DNA of 64,000 nt, from NCBI RefSeq assembly GCF_009857135.1, contig NZ_CP047318.1, positions 4,030,001 to 4,094,000 on the forward strand, read 5' to 3'. The notes under the pieces were generated by a model, which was given only the letters and a program-made list of their open reading frames with translations, ran no database searches and had not been told where the DNA came from. The translations under genes were made by a program, and so were the position numbers. The stretch is from Streptomyces sp. HM190 (lineage in GTDB: Bacteria > Actinomycetota > Actinomycetes > Streptomycetales > Streptomycetaceae). This document shows positions 25,024-33,691 of this stretch, piece after piece (position 1 is the first letter of the stretch; each line of letters opens with the position of its first letter).

Positions 25024-27270
25024 CTACGCAGGCACGCGGGCACCGGAACCGGCGCCGGGGAAAGGCCGCGAACCGGCCGAGGGCCGCGCGCCGAGGAAGG
25101 CGCGGGCGCCGAGGGCGGCCGGGCCGCCGTGGAAGGCGTGCGCCCGCGCGTGGAGTCCCAGGCCCGCGGTCGCGGCGGTCAGGGTCATCGCGTACCCGTC
25201 GACCGCCCGGCGCACGTTGGGCGCCTCCAGGCCGTCGCCGGTCACGAGACGGTCGAGGTCGACGTAGGCCGAGCGGACCGTCTCGATCCAGCGGTAGACC
25301 CGCCAGTCGTCCTTCCACCCCTTGGTGCACTCCTCCGGCAGCAGCCGGGACCAGCGGCTGAACATCCGCTCGCGGATGTCCGCCAGGGTCGGGGTCAGGT
25401 GCATGTGGCGGACCAGGTCGTAGAGCGGGTCGCCCACCATCGCCATCTCCCAGTCGATGAGGGTGAGCCCGGCACCGTCCTCGCGCCGTACGAGGTTCCA
25501 CGGGTTGAGGTCGCCGTGCAGGAGGGCCTGGCGGCGTGGGACCGGCAGATGGCGCCGGAGGAGTTCACCGAGCCGGCCGCTGCCGGGCAGGCCCAGCTCG
25601 CGGGCCAGGTCGATGGTCTCCCCGGGGAGTTCGGCGACCATCCGGATCAGCTCGTCGCACAGGCGGGGGTAGAAGTCGTCGAGGGACGCGTCCGGGTCCA
25701 GCTCCCCGCACTCCGCGCGGGTCAGCTCGGCGAGCTGGTCCACGAGGTCGTCCGCCTCGTGCGGCAGCAGGCCGTGCACCGGGTGGTCGGGGTGCCGGAT
25801 CGTTCCCGCCGGTCCCTCGTAGGAGTGGATGGTGAACCGGTCGCCGAGGGCGCTGGTGCCCAGCGCCAGCACCCGCGGGGCACGCACCCGCGGGCAGGAC
25901 CGTTCGACGGCCCGCAGGACGGCGTGCTCGTTGAGGAAGCGGCGCTCCCGGGGAGCGGCCGTGCCGACCTTGCGCCGCACCATCACGGGACGTGGGAAGC
26001 CTGACACGCGGACGGCCGTACTGAGATGGGCCGTTCCCCGGAACACCCGGTCCGCGGAGGCCGCGCCCTCCTCGAACAGTGCCTCCCGCACCGCCGACGC
26101 CGGGAACCGCCGGTGCTCGGGCACCCTCGGGTCGCGCTCCCAGAGGACGGCGGAGACCGCCCGCTCGCGGCCGTGCCGCCCCCTGTGGGCGAGGCTCCAG
26201 CGGAACAGGACGCGCTCGATCGCGCGCTCGTCGGGCACGCGCCGCAGCCGCAGGGGTTCCTCCGCCGCCAGCAGGGCCCGGTGCACCGCGCGGGTCGCCT
26301 CGTCCAGGGCGCGCTCGTCGAAGGAGTCGCCGAGCGAGGTCGCCGCGCGCATGACGTCGGGGTGGAGGGAGCGGGCCCGTTCGAAGGCGAGGTAGTGCCC
26401 GAGGTCCCGGTCGAGTCCGTCGGCGGCCCCGCTCCGCCGCCGGCCCACGGCCTCGGCCCACGCGTCCGTCACCGCCCCCCACTGCGCGCTCGGGTAGCGG
26501 GTGCGCACGAGGTGGGTGGCGAGGTCGTGCAGCGGGTCGCCGTAGGTCGCCGGCTCCCAGTCGACGCAGACCAGCGGGGCGTCGCCGTCGTCCGGCACGA
26601 TCAGGTTGCCGCGGCGCAGATCGGTGTGGAGGAGGCTGAAGGGGCGGCCGGTCATCGCCGGCACCCGCTCGGCGAACCGCACCAGGGCGTCGTCGGGGAT
26701 GCCCAGGGTCGCGAACAGGCCGCCGAACGTGCCCGCGCTGCGGCGTCGGACCTGCTCCTCCGCCGCGAGGGCCAGCGCCCGCAGGAAGGCCCGGCTGTCC
26801 CTGCTCGACCGGGGCCACGACTGCGGCAGCGGGGGCAGCTCCTTCCTGCGCACCCGGGTCAGGTCCGCCATCAGCCCGGCGAGCCCTCGGATCAGCCGGG
26901 CGTCCAGCGGTGTCCCGTCGGGGCGGACGGCGGACAGGGGTACGCCCGGCACGTGGGCCAGGACGGTCAGGTCCCGGTGCCGGACGAGGCACCGCGGCGC
27001 GTACGGCAGGCACCGGTGGACCGCGCGCAGGATCTCCGCCTCGTCCTGCCAGGTCCGCACGACCAGGGGCAGCGCGGACCGGACACGCCGGCGCACGGTG
27101 ACGGACTGCCCGGCCTCGCAGCCCAGGAGGCGCCGGTCGGCCTCGGTGGGCGTCCGCACCGTGTGGAGCACGTGGCGCCGGTCCCGGCCGGCCGGCCCCA
27201 GGGCTTCGGCACGGCGTACGAAGTCGTCGTACGCCGTCCTCGGGGCACCAGGCACGGGTGGACCATCCAA
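25024..27270 (-). CDS. Tandem double aminoglycoside-phosphotransferase-like kinase
   Basis: A 748-residue protein with two complete APH/choline-kinase-type domains. The first has FSLLHTDLRRGNLIV (about residue 215) and VDWEPATYGDPLHDLATH; the second has ALLHGDLNPWNLV (about 583) and IDWEMAMVGDPLYDLVRH. Both retain the catalytic HxDxxxxN and the metal-binding Asp, so both could be active on small hydroxyl substrates. The substrate is unknown. The start is uncertain; TTG 27270 is preferred because CAGGAG lies upstream, with a GTG twelve codons later. It lies downstream of devAB on the same strand (gap 193 bases). Its 5' part overlaps no other gene. Confidence 0.8.
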   Translation of the reverse strand: MDGPPVPGAPRTAYDDFVRRAEALGPAGRDRRHVLHTVRTPTEADRRLLGCEAGQSVTVRRRVRSALPLVVRTWQDEAEILRAVHRCLPYAPRCLVRHRDLTVLAHVPGVPLSAVRPDGTPLDARLIRGLAGLMADLTRVRRKELPPLPQSWPRSSRDSRAFLRALALAAEEQVRRRSAGTFGGLFATLGIPDDALVRFAERVPAMTGRPFSLLHTDLRRGNLIVPDDGDAPLVCVDWEPATYGDPLHDLATHLVRTRYPSAQWGAVTDAWAEAVGRRRSGAADGLDRDLGHYLAFERARSLHPDVMRAATSLGDSFDERALDEATRAVHRALLAAEEPLRLRRVPDERAIERVLFRWSLAHRGRHGRERAVSAVLWERDPRVPEHRRFPASAVREALFEEGAASADRVFRGTAHLSTAVRVSGFPRPVMVRRKVGTAAPRERRFLNEHAVLRAVERSCPRVRAPRVLALGTSALGDRFTIHSYEGPAGTIRHPDHPVHGLLPHEADDLVDQLAELTRAECGELDPDASLDDFYPRLCDELIRMVAELPGETIDLARELGLPGSGRLGELLRRHLPVPRRQALLHGDLNPWNLVRREDGAGLTLIDWEMAMVGDPLYDLVRHMHLTPTLADIRERMFSRWSRLLPEECTKGWKDDWRVYRWIETVRSAYVDLDRLVTGDGLEAPNVRRAVDGYAMTLTAATAGLGLHARAHAFHGGPAALGARAFLGARPSAGSRPFPGAGSGARVPA

Positions 27271-27463
27271 GGGGCACTCCTGAACAGCCGTGCGTCGCCT
27301 CTGATGTTCCTGCGACGAAAGTGAGAGTGGGGACACTGTAATGGGCTGAGCCCCGTGCCACCCGGCCAATGGCTCGTTCCGGACTTGCGCTCGGCTCCCC
27401 CGTCCGGGCCGCCCCGTTCCGCGGCACTGGTGGGGGCCGTGGCGGTGCTCCCGCGGACGTCCC

Positions 27464-28201
27464 CTACGTCCGGGACCACAGCACTTTCAGGACGGTTTCC
27501 AGCGAGCGGACGACGACCGGGGCGCCCGCGTCCCGCAGCTGTCTTCCCTTGGCCTCGTCACGGGCGTAGCCGAGGAACGGCACCCCGGCCCGTTCGGCGG
27601 CGGTCAGGTCGGTCGGGGTGTCGCCGATCATCAGGGCGGCGGACGGTGTGGCGCCGAGGGCGCCGAGGGCCCGGTTCAGGCAGTGGGGGTCCGGTTTCAG
27701 CAGGTGGAGGTCGCTCGTCCGGCCGTATATGTGCCGGCTAAAGCAGTCGGCCAGGCCCCGCCCGGCGAGATAACCGGCCACGGTGCGCGGGGAGTTGTTG
27801 GTGGCCACGGCGAGCCGGCTGCCGAGCGCCGACCAGGTGCGGATGAGCGGATCGGCGTACGCGGTGGGCATGGCGGAGGCGACCGCCTTCAGCTCCAGCC
27901 GGGTGAACCTCTCCTCCAGCTCGGCGATCAGATCGCTGCGCGGACGCCTTCGGTTGATGGCGTACAGCACGACCATCGGATCCGGGTGGACCCGTTCCTC
28001 GTCGGTGAGCAGGCCGTGCAGCCCCTGCCCCTCCAGCCAGGCGACCAGGTCCTTCGCGACCCGTTCCGCGGAGTGGCCCGCGAACAGCCGGCAGATCGGG
28101 CCGTCGAAGTCGAACACCACGTAACGAACAGGGGCGATCAGCTCACGCAGGATCTCTGTCTCAACCGTCACCGCATCAGTCTGCGTCGTATCAGGCGTCA
28201 C
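27464..28201 (-). CDS. devB: DevB-like HAD-superfamily hydrolase
   Basis: A 245-residue HAD phosphatase. Motif I is VFDFDGPICRLF (nucleophile Asp), motif II ATNNS, motif III Lys in LKPDP, and motif IV GDTPTDLTAA. In S. coelicolor the hydrolase gene co-transcribed with devA is needed for aerial mycelium on some media (known); the substrate is not known. The GTG start at 28201 overlaps the TAG stop of devA (TAGTG), so the pair is translationally coupled. The assignment rests on sequence type and gene order. Confidence 0.85.
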   Translation of the reverse strand: MTPDTTQTDAVTVETEILRELIAPVRYVVFDFDGPICRLFAGHSAERVAKDLVAWLEGQGLHGLLTDEERVHPDPMVVLYAINRRRPRSDLIAELEERFTRLELKAVASAMPTAYADPLIRTWSALGSRLAVATNNSPRTVAGYLAGRGLADCFSRHIYGRTSDLHLLKPDPHCLNRALGALGATPSAALMIGDTPTDLTAAERAGVPFLGYARDEAKGRQLRDAGAPVVVRSLETVLKVLWSRT

Positions 28202-29085
28202 TAGGAGAGTGTCAGGTCCGTGGTGATGGTTTCCCAGAGGGCGTCGAACCACTGCTGGGACTGCTCCACGAACGCCTCGTCCCGCCGGCTGGTCTCCCGC
28301 GCGAACGAGAACAGCAGCGACTGGGTGCCGAAGGCGTCGTACATCTCCAGCCGGCCGCCCTCCACCTGCTCCTCGCGCCTCATGAGCGTGTAGTACGCGA
28401 TGAGGGCCTCGGTGCCGTTGAGGAGGTACAGCTTCACCGGCGGGGTGAACGGCAGCGCCCGGAACGTCACGCGGACGTCGATGCCGTGGGAGGTGCGCAG
28501 CGCCCGGAGGTTGTGGCGCAGCACGCGGACCTGGGCGTCGCGCTGGTCCAGCCAGCGCCGGTGGACGGGGTCCTCCTCGGCGTCCTCGCCGCGGCCCTCG
28601 ACCGGCACCGGGAAGGCCAGGTTGATCTTCCGGGACGGCAGGAGGATCCGGACGTCGATCGACTCCGGGCGGATCGTTCCCTCGTGGATGAGGCGGACCG
28701 GTTCACCGAGCGCCAGCATCAGGGTCTCGGCGGTGAGGCAGGCGGCGTCGACGCGGACGTGCGGAGCCGAGAACGCCTCGGCGAGCCGGGAGGCGAGTCC
28801 GACCATGGTGGGCTGGGGCTCGGTACCGACGGGGCGGGTGGCCTCGGCGACGCGGGGCGGGCTGCCCTTGCTCACGTTGCTCAGCAACCCGTCCTCGTGC
28901 AGGGAGCGCAGGGCCTGTCGCACGGTGCCGCGCTCGACACCGAACTCGTCGGCCAGTTCGGCCTGGGTGGGCAGCCGTTCGCCCGGCCTCAGCGCGCCGC
29001 TGCGGATGCGTTCCCGCAGGGTGTCGGCGATCTCCTGGGACGAGAGCCTTCTGCTGCCGTTCACTGCGACGTTCTCCTGGGTCAC
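28201..29085 (-). CDS. devA: DevA-like GntR-family developmental regulator
   Basis: A 294-residue regulator. The winged helix at residues 15-75 has IADTLRERIRSGALRPGERL, ELADEFGVERGTVRQALRSL and the basic wing ending NVSKGSPPRVAE. The C-terminal domain (about 90-290) is shared with the neighbour devE and includes FRALPFTPPVKLYLLNGTEA. S. coelicolor DevA is required for normal aerial hyphae and represses its own promoter (known). GTG 29085 lies six bases after TAGCGT (29092-29097), the arrangement seen again at devE; a GTG at 29064 with CAGGAG upstream is the alternative. Confidence 0.87.
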   Translation of the reverse strand: MTQENVAVNGSRRLSSQEIADTLRERIRSGALRPGERLPTQAELADEFGVERGTVRQALRSLHEDGLLSNVSKGSPPRVAEATRPVGTEPQPTMVGLASRLAEAFSAPHVRVDAACLTAETLMLALGEPVRLIHEGTIRPESIDVRILLPSRKINLAFPVPVEGRGEDAEEDPVHRRWLDQRDAQVRVLRHNLRALRTSHGIDVRVTFRALPFTPPVKLYLLNGTEALIAYYTLMRREEQVEGGRLEMYDAFGTQSLLFSFARETSRRDEAFVEQSQQWFDALWETITTDLTLS

Positions 29086-29189
29086 GACCAAACGCTACAA
29101 CTTTGATCCATCTTTGGGGAGTTCACTGCAAGGTGGTTATGAGTATCGACCAAGCGGGCACCATCTAAGCAGAGTTGGCAACCAACTTG
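29083..29189. promoter_or_regulatory. devA upstream control region (copy 1 of duplicated block)
   Basis: Contains the devA -10 (TAGCGT), the motif AAGGTGGTTATGAG (29130-29143) and a perfect palindrome AGTTGGCAACCAACT (29173-29187). The whole block matches 30406-30512 without gaps at about 72 percent by hand count. Confidence 0.75.
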
Positions 29190-29256
29190 GTGAAGTTGGC
29201 GGACTTTCTGCCTCCTCTTGTCCGGCCCGCCTCAGCGCCTCGAAGGAGGTACCACC

Positions 29257-29445
29257 ATGCCCGCCCTCGCCCTTCTCTCCGCCATCGCCGTCGTCGCCTT
29301 CGAGCAGACCGTCGAGTGGCGCTACGGCACGATGGGAATCGTCGGCCTGCTGTTCCTCACCGTCGGCCTGAAGGCACACAACCACACGTGCAGCTCCATC
29401 GGCGCCGTCATCCTCGCGCTGCTCTTCGCCGGCCCCGCCTTCTGA
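29257..29445 (+). CDS. Small hydrophobic protein between devA and devE
   Basis: A 62-residue membrane protein with two hydrophobic segments (about residues 2-16 and 27-38, and a third at 47-61), separated by EWRYGTMG and KAHNHTCSS. The ATG has a near-perfect AAGGAGG eight bases upstream. It is divergent from devA and its upstream DNA includes the devA palindrome, so it may be under the same control. No family recognised. Confidence 0.8.
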   Translation: MPALALLSAIAVVAFEQTVEWRYGTMGIVGLLFLTVGLKAHNHTCSSIGAVILALLFAGPAF

Positions 29446-29496
29446 CCCGGCCGAGGCGTCGCGGGCCCGACCCCCTGGACCCCGGCCCGGCCGCCG

Positions 29497-30408
29497 TCAG
29501 CTCGTGAGCACCAGCTCCGAGCTGATCGTCCCCCACAGCGCGTCGAACCACAGCCGGGACTGCTCGACGAAGCGCGCGTCCGGCGGAGCCGAGGCGGTGC
29601 CCCGCTCGAAGGCGAACAGCATGGACTGGGTGCCCTCGGCGTCGTACATCTCCAGTTGTTCGCTGTCCACTTCCGCCTCCGTCCGCCGCACGGTGTAGTA
29701 CGCGAACAGCGCCTCCGTGCCGTTGAGGAGGTACAGCTTCACCGGCGGGGTGAACGGCAGCGCCCGGAACGTGACATGGACGTCGACGCCGTGCGTGGAG
29801 CGCAGCGCCAGGAGGTTGTGCCGCAGCACCTGGCCCTGGGCGTTGCGCTGGGCGAGCCAGCGGCGTTGCAGCCGGCCGTCGACCGAGGCGTCGACCGGCA
29901 CGGGAAAGGCGAGCGGGATGTCCCGGCTGGGCAGCAGCACCCGCACGTCGACCCTGGCCGGTTTGATGCGTCCCGCGTGAATCTCGCGCAACGGCTCACC
30001 CACGGCGAGCGTGAGGGACACCGCCGTCAGGCACAGCGCGTCGATCGCCACGTGCGGGGCGGCGAAGGCGGCGGATATGCGCGGGGCCAGTTCCACCATG
30101 GTGGGGCGCGGTGGCGCTCCGGGGCCGCCGGTGACCGTCGTCGCCAGGTCCGCAGCCACCGTCGCGGGGCTCCCCTTGGAAACGTTGGTGAGCAGCCGCT
30201 CCGACTGGAGGATGCGCAGTGCCTGGCGGACGGCACCGCGCTCCACGCCGAACTCGTCGGCGAGCTTGGCCTGGGTGGGCATGCGCTGCCCCGGTCGCAG
30301 CTCGCCGGACCTGATCCGGCGGCGCAACACGTCGGCCACCTCGTGATGTGACCTCCGGGGCCGCTGTGACGACTTCCGTCGATCGACGGCCGCGCGTTCC
30401 CGCTCCAC
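29497..30408 (-). CDS. devE: DevE-like GntR-family regulator, paralog of DevA
   Basis: A 303-residue paralog of the DevA protein, alike along its whole length (HTH VADVLRRRIRSGELRPGQRM, ELADEFGVERGAVRQALR-type helix, and FRALPFTPPVKLYLLNGTEA). Duplicated devA-like genes with distinct developmental roles have been described in Streptomyces (known). GTG 30408 follows TAATGT by six bases, as at devA. The small membrane-protein gene lies between the two regulators on the opposite strand. Confidence 0.85.
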   Translation of the reverse strand: MERERAAVDRRKSSQRPRRSHHEVADVLRRRIRSGELRPGQRMPTQAKLADEFGVERGAVRQALRILQSERLLTNVSKGSPATVAADLATTVTGGPGAPPRPTMVELAPRISAAFAAPHVAIDALCLTAVSLTLAVGEPLREIHAGRIKPARVDVRVLLPSRDIPLAFPVPVDASVDGRLQRRWLAQRNAQGQVLRHNLLALRSTHGVDVHVTFRALPFTPPVKLYLLNGTEALFAYYTVRRTEAEVDSEQLEMYDAEGTQSMLFAFERGTASAPPDARFVEQSRLWFDALWGTISSELVLTS

Positions 30409-30512
30409 GAACAAACATTACAACTTCGCGCCATCTTGCGGCAGTTCATGGGAAGGTGGTTATGAGACGACTCCAAGCGGAGATAAGTAAGGAAGAGTTG
30501 GTCGCCAACTTC
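30406..30512. promoter_or_regulatory. devE upstream control region (copy 2 of duplicated block)
   Basis: Mirrors the devA region at identical spacing: -10 TAATGT (30415-30420), AAGGTGGTTATGAG (30453-30466) and the palindrome AGTTGGTCGCCAACT (30496-30510). Confidence 0.75.
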
Positions 30513-30611
30513 GCCGACATGGTCAAACTTCCGGCCTGTTGGTGACCTGGCTCACACATGACCGACCGTTCGACCTCCCTTCCGGAGGGGAGCCGGGAGT
30601 TCGACCGGTCC

Positions 30612-30675
30612 GCACAGCCACAACTGAATGGCACAGCCACAACTGAATGCGCAGCCACAACCACAACCGAATAGC
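30612..30675. repeat. 19-bp tandem repeat
   Basis: GCACAGCCACAACTGAATG occurs at 30612 and 30631 without mismatch and is followed by a degenerate third unit ending ACCGAATAG. It lies 80 bases past the 3' end of the Eis-type gene. Confidence 0.85.
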
Positions 30676-30748
30676 TACGGACGCAGAACACCCGCACACC
30701 GAGGAAAGGTCGAACGACAACTCCCGGGTCCCGGCGGCGGACCCGGCA

Positions 30749-32005
30749 TCAGAAGAGGTCCGGGCACCACGGGCGCCTGGACGTCCGCAGCAGGGCGTCG
30801 GCGACAGCGGCGGCGCCCTTCCGCTGTTCCACGACACGGCCGAGCGCGACGAGCCGCACCGCCGACTCGTCGCCCAGCCACAGCGCGGCGAGGTCCGCGA
30901 CGTCCAGCACCAGGTCGCCGTCCTCGCCCGTCGGCACGCAGCTCGCACCGTCCGGACCGGCGTCCAGCCGGTAGCGCCCGGCCGCGAACCCTCCCCACCG
31001 GTCGGCGATCTCCAGCACCAGCGTCCCGGTGCCCGCGTACGTCCGGGCCTCCAGCGCCCGTACGACGTCGAGGATCCGCACCCAGAGCCAGTCGGCCTGG
31101 GCGGTGACGCGCGCGGCGCGCGGGTCGGGGAAGTAGTGCGGGAGGAGGTCGTCGGGGGCCCGCCAGCCCGTCTTGACCCTGGTGATCCAGTCGATGGAGC
31201 ACAGGTAGTGCCACAGGGCGCGCTCGGCGGCCGGGGTCGTCGCTATCAGCCAGTTGACGTCGGCCGTGTTGTGCGGCTGCTTGTCGTGCCAGTTGTCGTC
31301 CGACTCGTACGACACGAGGCCCTCGACCTCGCCGGCCGCCGAGCGGTACACGGCGTAGAACGGCTCGGTCCAGGACGAGACGAGGCTCCGCTCACCGGTG
31401 TTGAGCCGCCACCAGCGCTCGTCGCGGTCCACGGCACCCGGCTGGACGCGACGCAGCCGCTCGTGCAGCTCGGGGCCCAGCTCGCGTACGTCGGAGCCGT
31501 CGACGAGGTCGATGCGGGCGCCGTCCGCCGGGCCGGACCAGCGGGAGTCGAGTCCGGTGCGGGGCACGTCGATCGTCCACGCGGTGGTCCAGGTGGCGGG
31601 GCCGAAGCCGTAGCGGCCGTAGATCGGGTACTCGGCGGCGATGAGCGTGGCGACGGCGTCTCCGCGGTCCCTCGCGGCGGCGAGGTCCTCGGCCATCATC
31701 CGGGTCAGCAGGCCCCGGCGGCGATGCGTGGGGCTGACCGTGACGTTCGAGATGGCGTCGGCGGGGACATCGGCGCCGCCCACCACCGTCAGCCGCTGCG
31801 GGAACGACCGGAAGGTGGCGACGCAGCGGTCCCCGTCGAACGCGCCGAGCGTACGGGCCGGGTCGATGTGCGCGGTGCGGTCCTTGAGCTCCTGCCCGGA
31901 CCAGGTCTCCGGCGGCCGCAGGAACCCGGTGTTCAGCGCGCGGATCCAATCGGCCTTGTCGTCCTCGGTGAGGGTACGCACGACGATGTCCTGGGAGGGG
32001 CTCAT
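30749..32005 (-). CDS. Eis-family N-acetyltransferase
   Basis: A 418-residue enzyme of the Eis (enhanced intracellular survival) type: two GNAT domains followed by an SCP2-like domain. The first GNAT has ISNVTVSPTHRRRGLLTRMM (acetyl-CoA loop, about residues 88-107) and YPIYGRYGFGPAT. The C-terminus ends with a free carboxylate at PDLF, as in Eis enzymes where it acts in catalysis. Mycobacterial Eis multiply acetylates aminoglycosides; the natural substrate here is unknown. The ATG has TAGCGT six bases upstream (leaderless). Confidence 0.92.
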   Translation of the reverse strand: MSPSQDIVVRTLTEDDKADWIRALNTGFLRPPETWSGQELKDRTAHIDPARTLGAFDGDRCVATFRSFPQRLTVVGGADVPADAISNVTVSPTHRRRGLLTRMMAEDLAAARDRGDAVATLIAAEYPIYGRYGFGPATWTTAWTIDVPRTGLDSRWSGPADGARIDLVDGSDVRELGPELHERLRRVQPGAVDRDERWWRLNTGERSLVSSWTEPFYAVYRSAAGEVEGLVSYESDDNWHDKQPHNTADVNWLIATTPAAERALWHYLCSIDWITRVKTGWRAPDDLLPHYFPDPRAARVTAQADWLWVRILDVVRALEARTYAGTGTLVLEIADRWGGFAAGRYRLDAGPDGASCVPTGEDGDLVLDVADLAALWLGDESAVRLVALGRVVEQRKGAAAVADALLRTSRRPWCPDLF

Positions 32006-32202
32006 GAGCTCACGCTAGGCGGTGCGCGGAGCGACTGTCGCGGGGTTTTCCCGTGCGCCGGCCTGCGGGGGTGCGGGCGGGCGTCGCCGGCGCGGGGATG
32101 CGGGGCGCCTCGCCGGGTGCGGGGATGCGAGGGTGCGGGGATGCGTCGCCGGGTGCGAGGGTGCGGGGATGCGTCGCCGGGTGCGGGTGCGTGAGGGCTG
32201 GG

Positions 32203-32241
32203 CGCGCCCGCGCGGCGGAGCCGCAGGTGTCACCGTCCCGC
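32203..32241. repeat. Dispersed 39-bp intergenic element, copy 1
   Basis: Contains the hairpin GCGGCGGAGCCGC. The same 39 bases recur at 40800-40838 with three differences. Similar sequences are common between Streptomyces genes (from memory). Confidence 0.7.
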
Positions 32242-32277
32242 ACCCGCCGTACGAACAGCGCGCCACCGGGCGCTCCC

Positions 32278-33270
32278 TCAGAACGCCGCCCGTACCTCCC
32301 CCACCATCCGCCCGCCCCCCTGCAACGGCAGTCGGCTGATCCGCGAGACCACCGGCCCTTCCACCCCCATCAGCGTCAGCGCCCGCCCGAGCACCGGCCC
32401 CAGGACCCGGCTCCCCCCGTCGTCGGCCTTGAACGCGAGGGCGCGGCCGTCGGGCAGCGCCACCGCCTGCACCGCCTCCGCGCCCATCTTGGACAGCGCC
32501 CCCGGCACCTCCCGCATCAGCCAGGTGTCGTGGCGGCGCGTACCGGCGACGTACTCGGGATGGGCGCGCATCGCGTCGGCGACCCGGCGCTCCGCGGACC
32601 CGTCCGGCGCGAGCACGAGGAAGCGGAAGGCGCGGGCCAGCCCGGTGAGGCTGATCGCCATCAACGGGGCACCGCAGCCGTCCACGCCCACCGCCGCCAC
32701 CGGCTCCCCCGCCGTCTCCTCCACGACGGTGCGGATCAGCCGCTGCAGGGGATGAGCGGCGTCCAGGTACGACGTGAGGGGCCACCCGCGCAACGCCGAC
32801 GCCGCGAGCATCGCCGCGTGCTTGCCGGAGCAGTTCATGACGACCCGGTCGCGGACCCCGCCGGCGGCCAGGTACTCCTCCGCCTCCACCCGGTCCAACG
32901 GCAGGTCCTCCGGGCACCCCAGCGCCCGCGGGTCCAGCCCCGACTCCGCGAGCATCTTCCGGACGAGGTCCCGGTGGAAGGGCTCCCCCGAGTGGCTCGC
33001 GGCGGCCAGCGCCAGCCGCTCGCCCGCGAGGTCGAGCCCCGCCCGCAGCACACCGGCGGCCTGCATCGGCTTGTTCGCGGACCTCGGGAAGACGGGCGCC
33101 GTCACGTCCCCCCAGGCCCGCTCCACGGCCCCGTCCGCACCCAGCAGCACGAGGCTTCCCCGATGCCGGCCCTCGACGAACCCCGAGCGCACGACCTCCG
33201 CGAGAACGGGCGGGACGGGCACCTCACCGGACCCGGCGGGTATCTGCGGCTCTGCGGGTTCCACGGGCAT
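32278..33270 (-). CDS. Asparaginase (Rhizobium-etli/AnsA-II-like family)
   Basis: A 330-residue enzyme of the asparaginase family that is unrelated to E. coli AnsB. Motifs include FPRSANKPMQA (about residues 61-71), ASHSGEPFH, MNCSGKHAAML and VGVDGCGAP. The expected reaction is asparagine to aspartate and ammonia. The ATG at 33270 is preceded by GGAAGGTGAT. The preceding DNA is a repeat-rich region with a decayed ABC-binding-protein gene. Confidence 0.9.
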   Translation of the reverse strand: MPVEPAEPQIPAGSGEVPVPPVLAEVVRSGFVEGRHRGSLVLLGADGAVERAWGDVTAPVFPRSANKPMQAAGVLRAGLDLAGERLALAAASHSGEPFHRDLVRKMLAESGLDPRALGCPEDLPLDRVEAEEYLAAGGVRDRVVMNCSGKHAAMLAASALRGWPLTSYLDAAHPLQRLIRTVVEETAGEPVAAVGVDGCGAPLMAISLTGLARAFRFLVLAPDGSAERRVADAMRAHPEYVAGTRRHDTWLMREVPGALSKMGAEAVQAVALPDGRALAFKADDGGSRVLGPVLGRALTLMGVEGPVVSRISRLPLQGGGRMVGEVRAAF

Positions 33271-33373
33271 CGGCGATCACCTTCCGGTACGGCGGCGGGT
33301 CCCACTCCGGTACCCGACACCGGCCACCCGCCACACCATGCCCGCCACACCGGCCACCCGCCACCGCTGGGCC

Positions 33374-33556
33374 GTGGACGCCGTCCCGGACACGTTCAAC
33401 ACGTTCCAGGCGGACGCCGACCCCACCAGCGCGCGCGTCGCCGACGCCGTCCTGCCGTCGATGTACCGCCTCGACGGCGCCGGGCGGCCCCAGGTCGGCA
33501 CCGACTACCTGGAGTCCGCGAAGATCGTCGAACGCGAAGCCCGGCAGGTCGTGCTC
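33374..33556 (+). pseudogene. Fragment of a peptide/solute ABC-binding protein
   Basis: About 60 codons read like the N-terminal region of SBP_bac_5 (DppA/OppA-type) proteins: DTFNTFQADADPTSARVADA, LPSMYRLDGAGRPQVG and DYLESAKIVEREARQVVL. The expected signal peptide before it and some 450 residues after it are missing, and CACACCATGCCCGCC-type repeats flank both sides. A clear gene remnant with no plausible start. Confidence 0.65.
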
Positions 33557-33691
33557 TGCAATCCATGCCCGCCACACCATGCCCGCCCCGCCGAGCCCGT
33601 CGCCCCGGCTCCGCGGTCACCGGAGTTGGGGCGGCGGGCCGCCGGAGTCACAGCCCTGGTCGTGGCCGTGGCGATCGCGCCCCCGGGCGGC

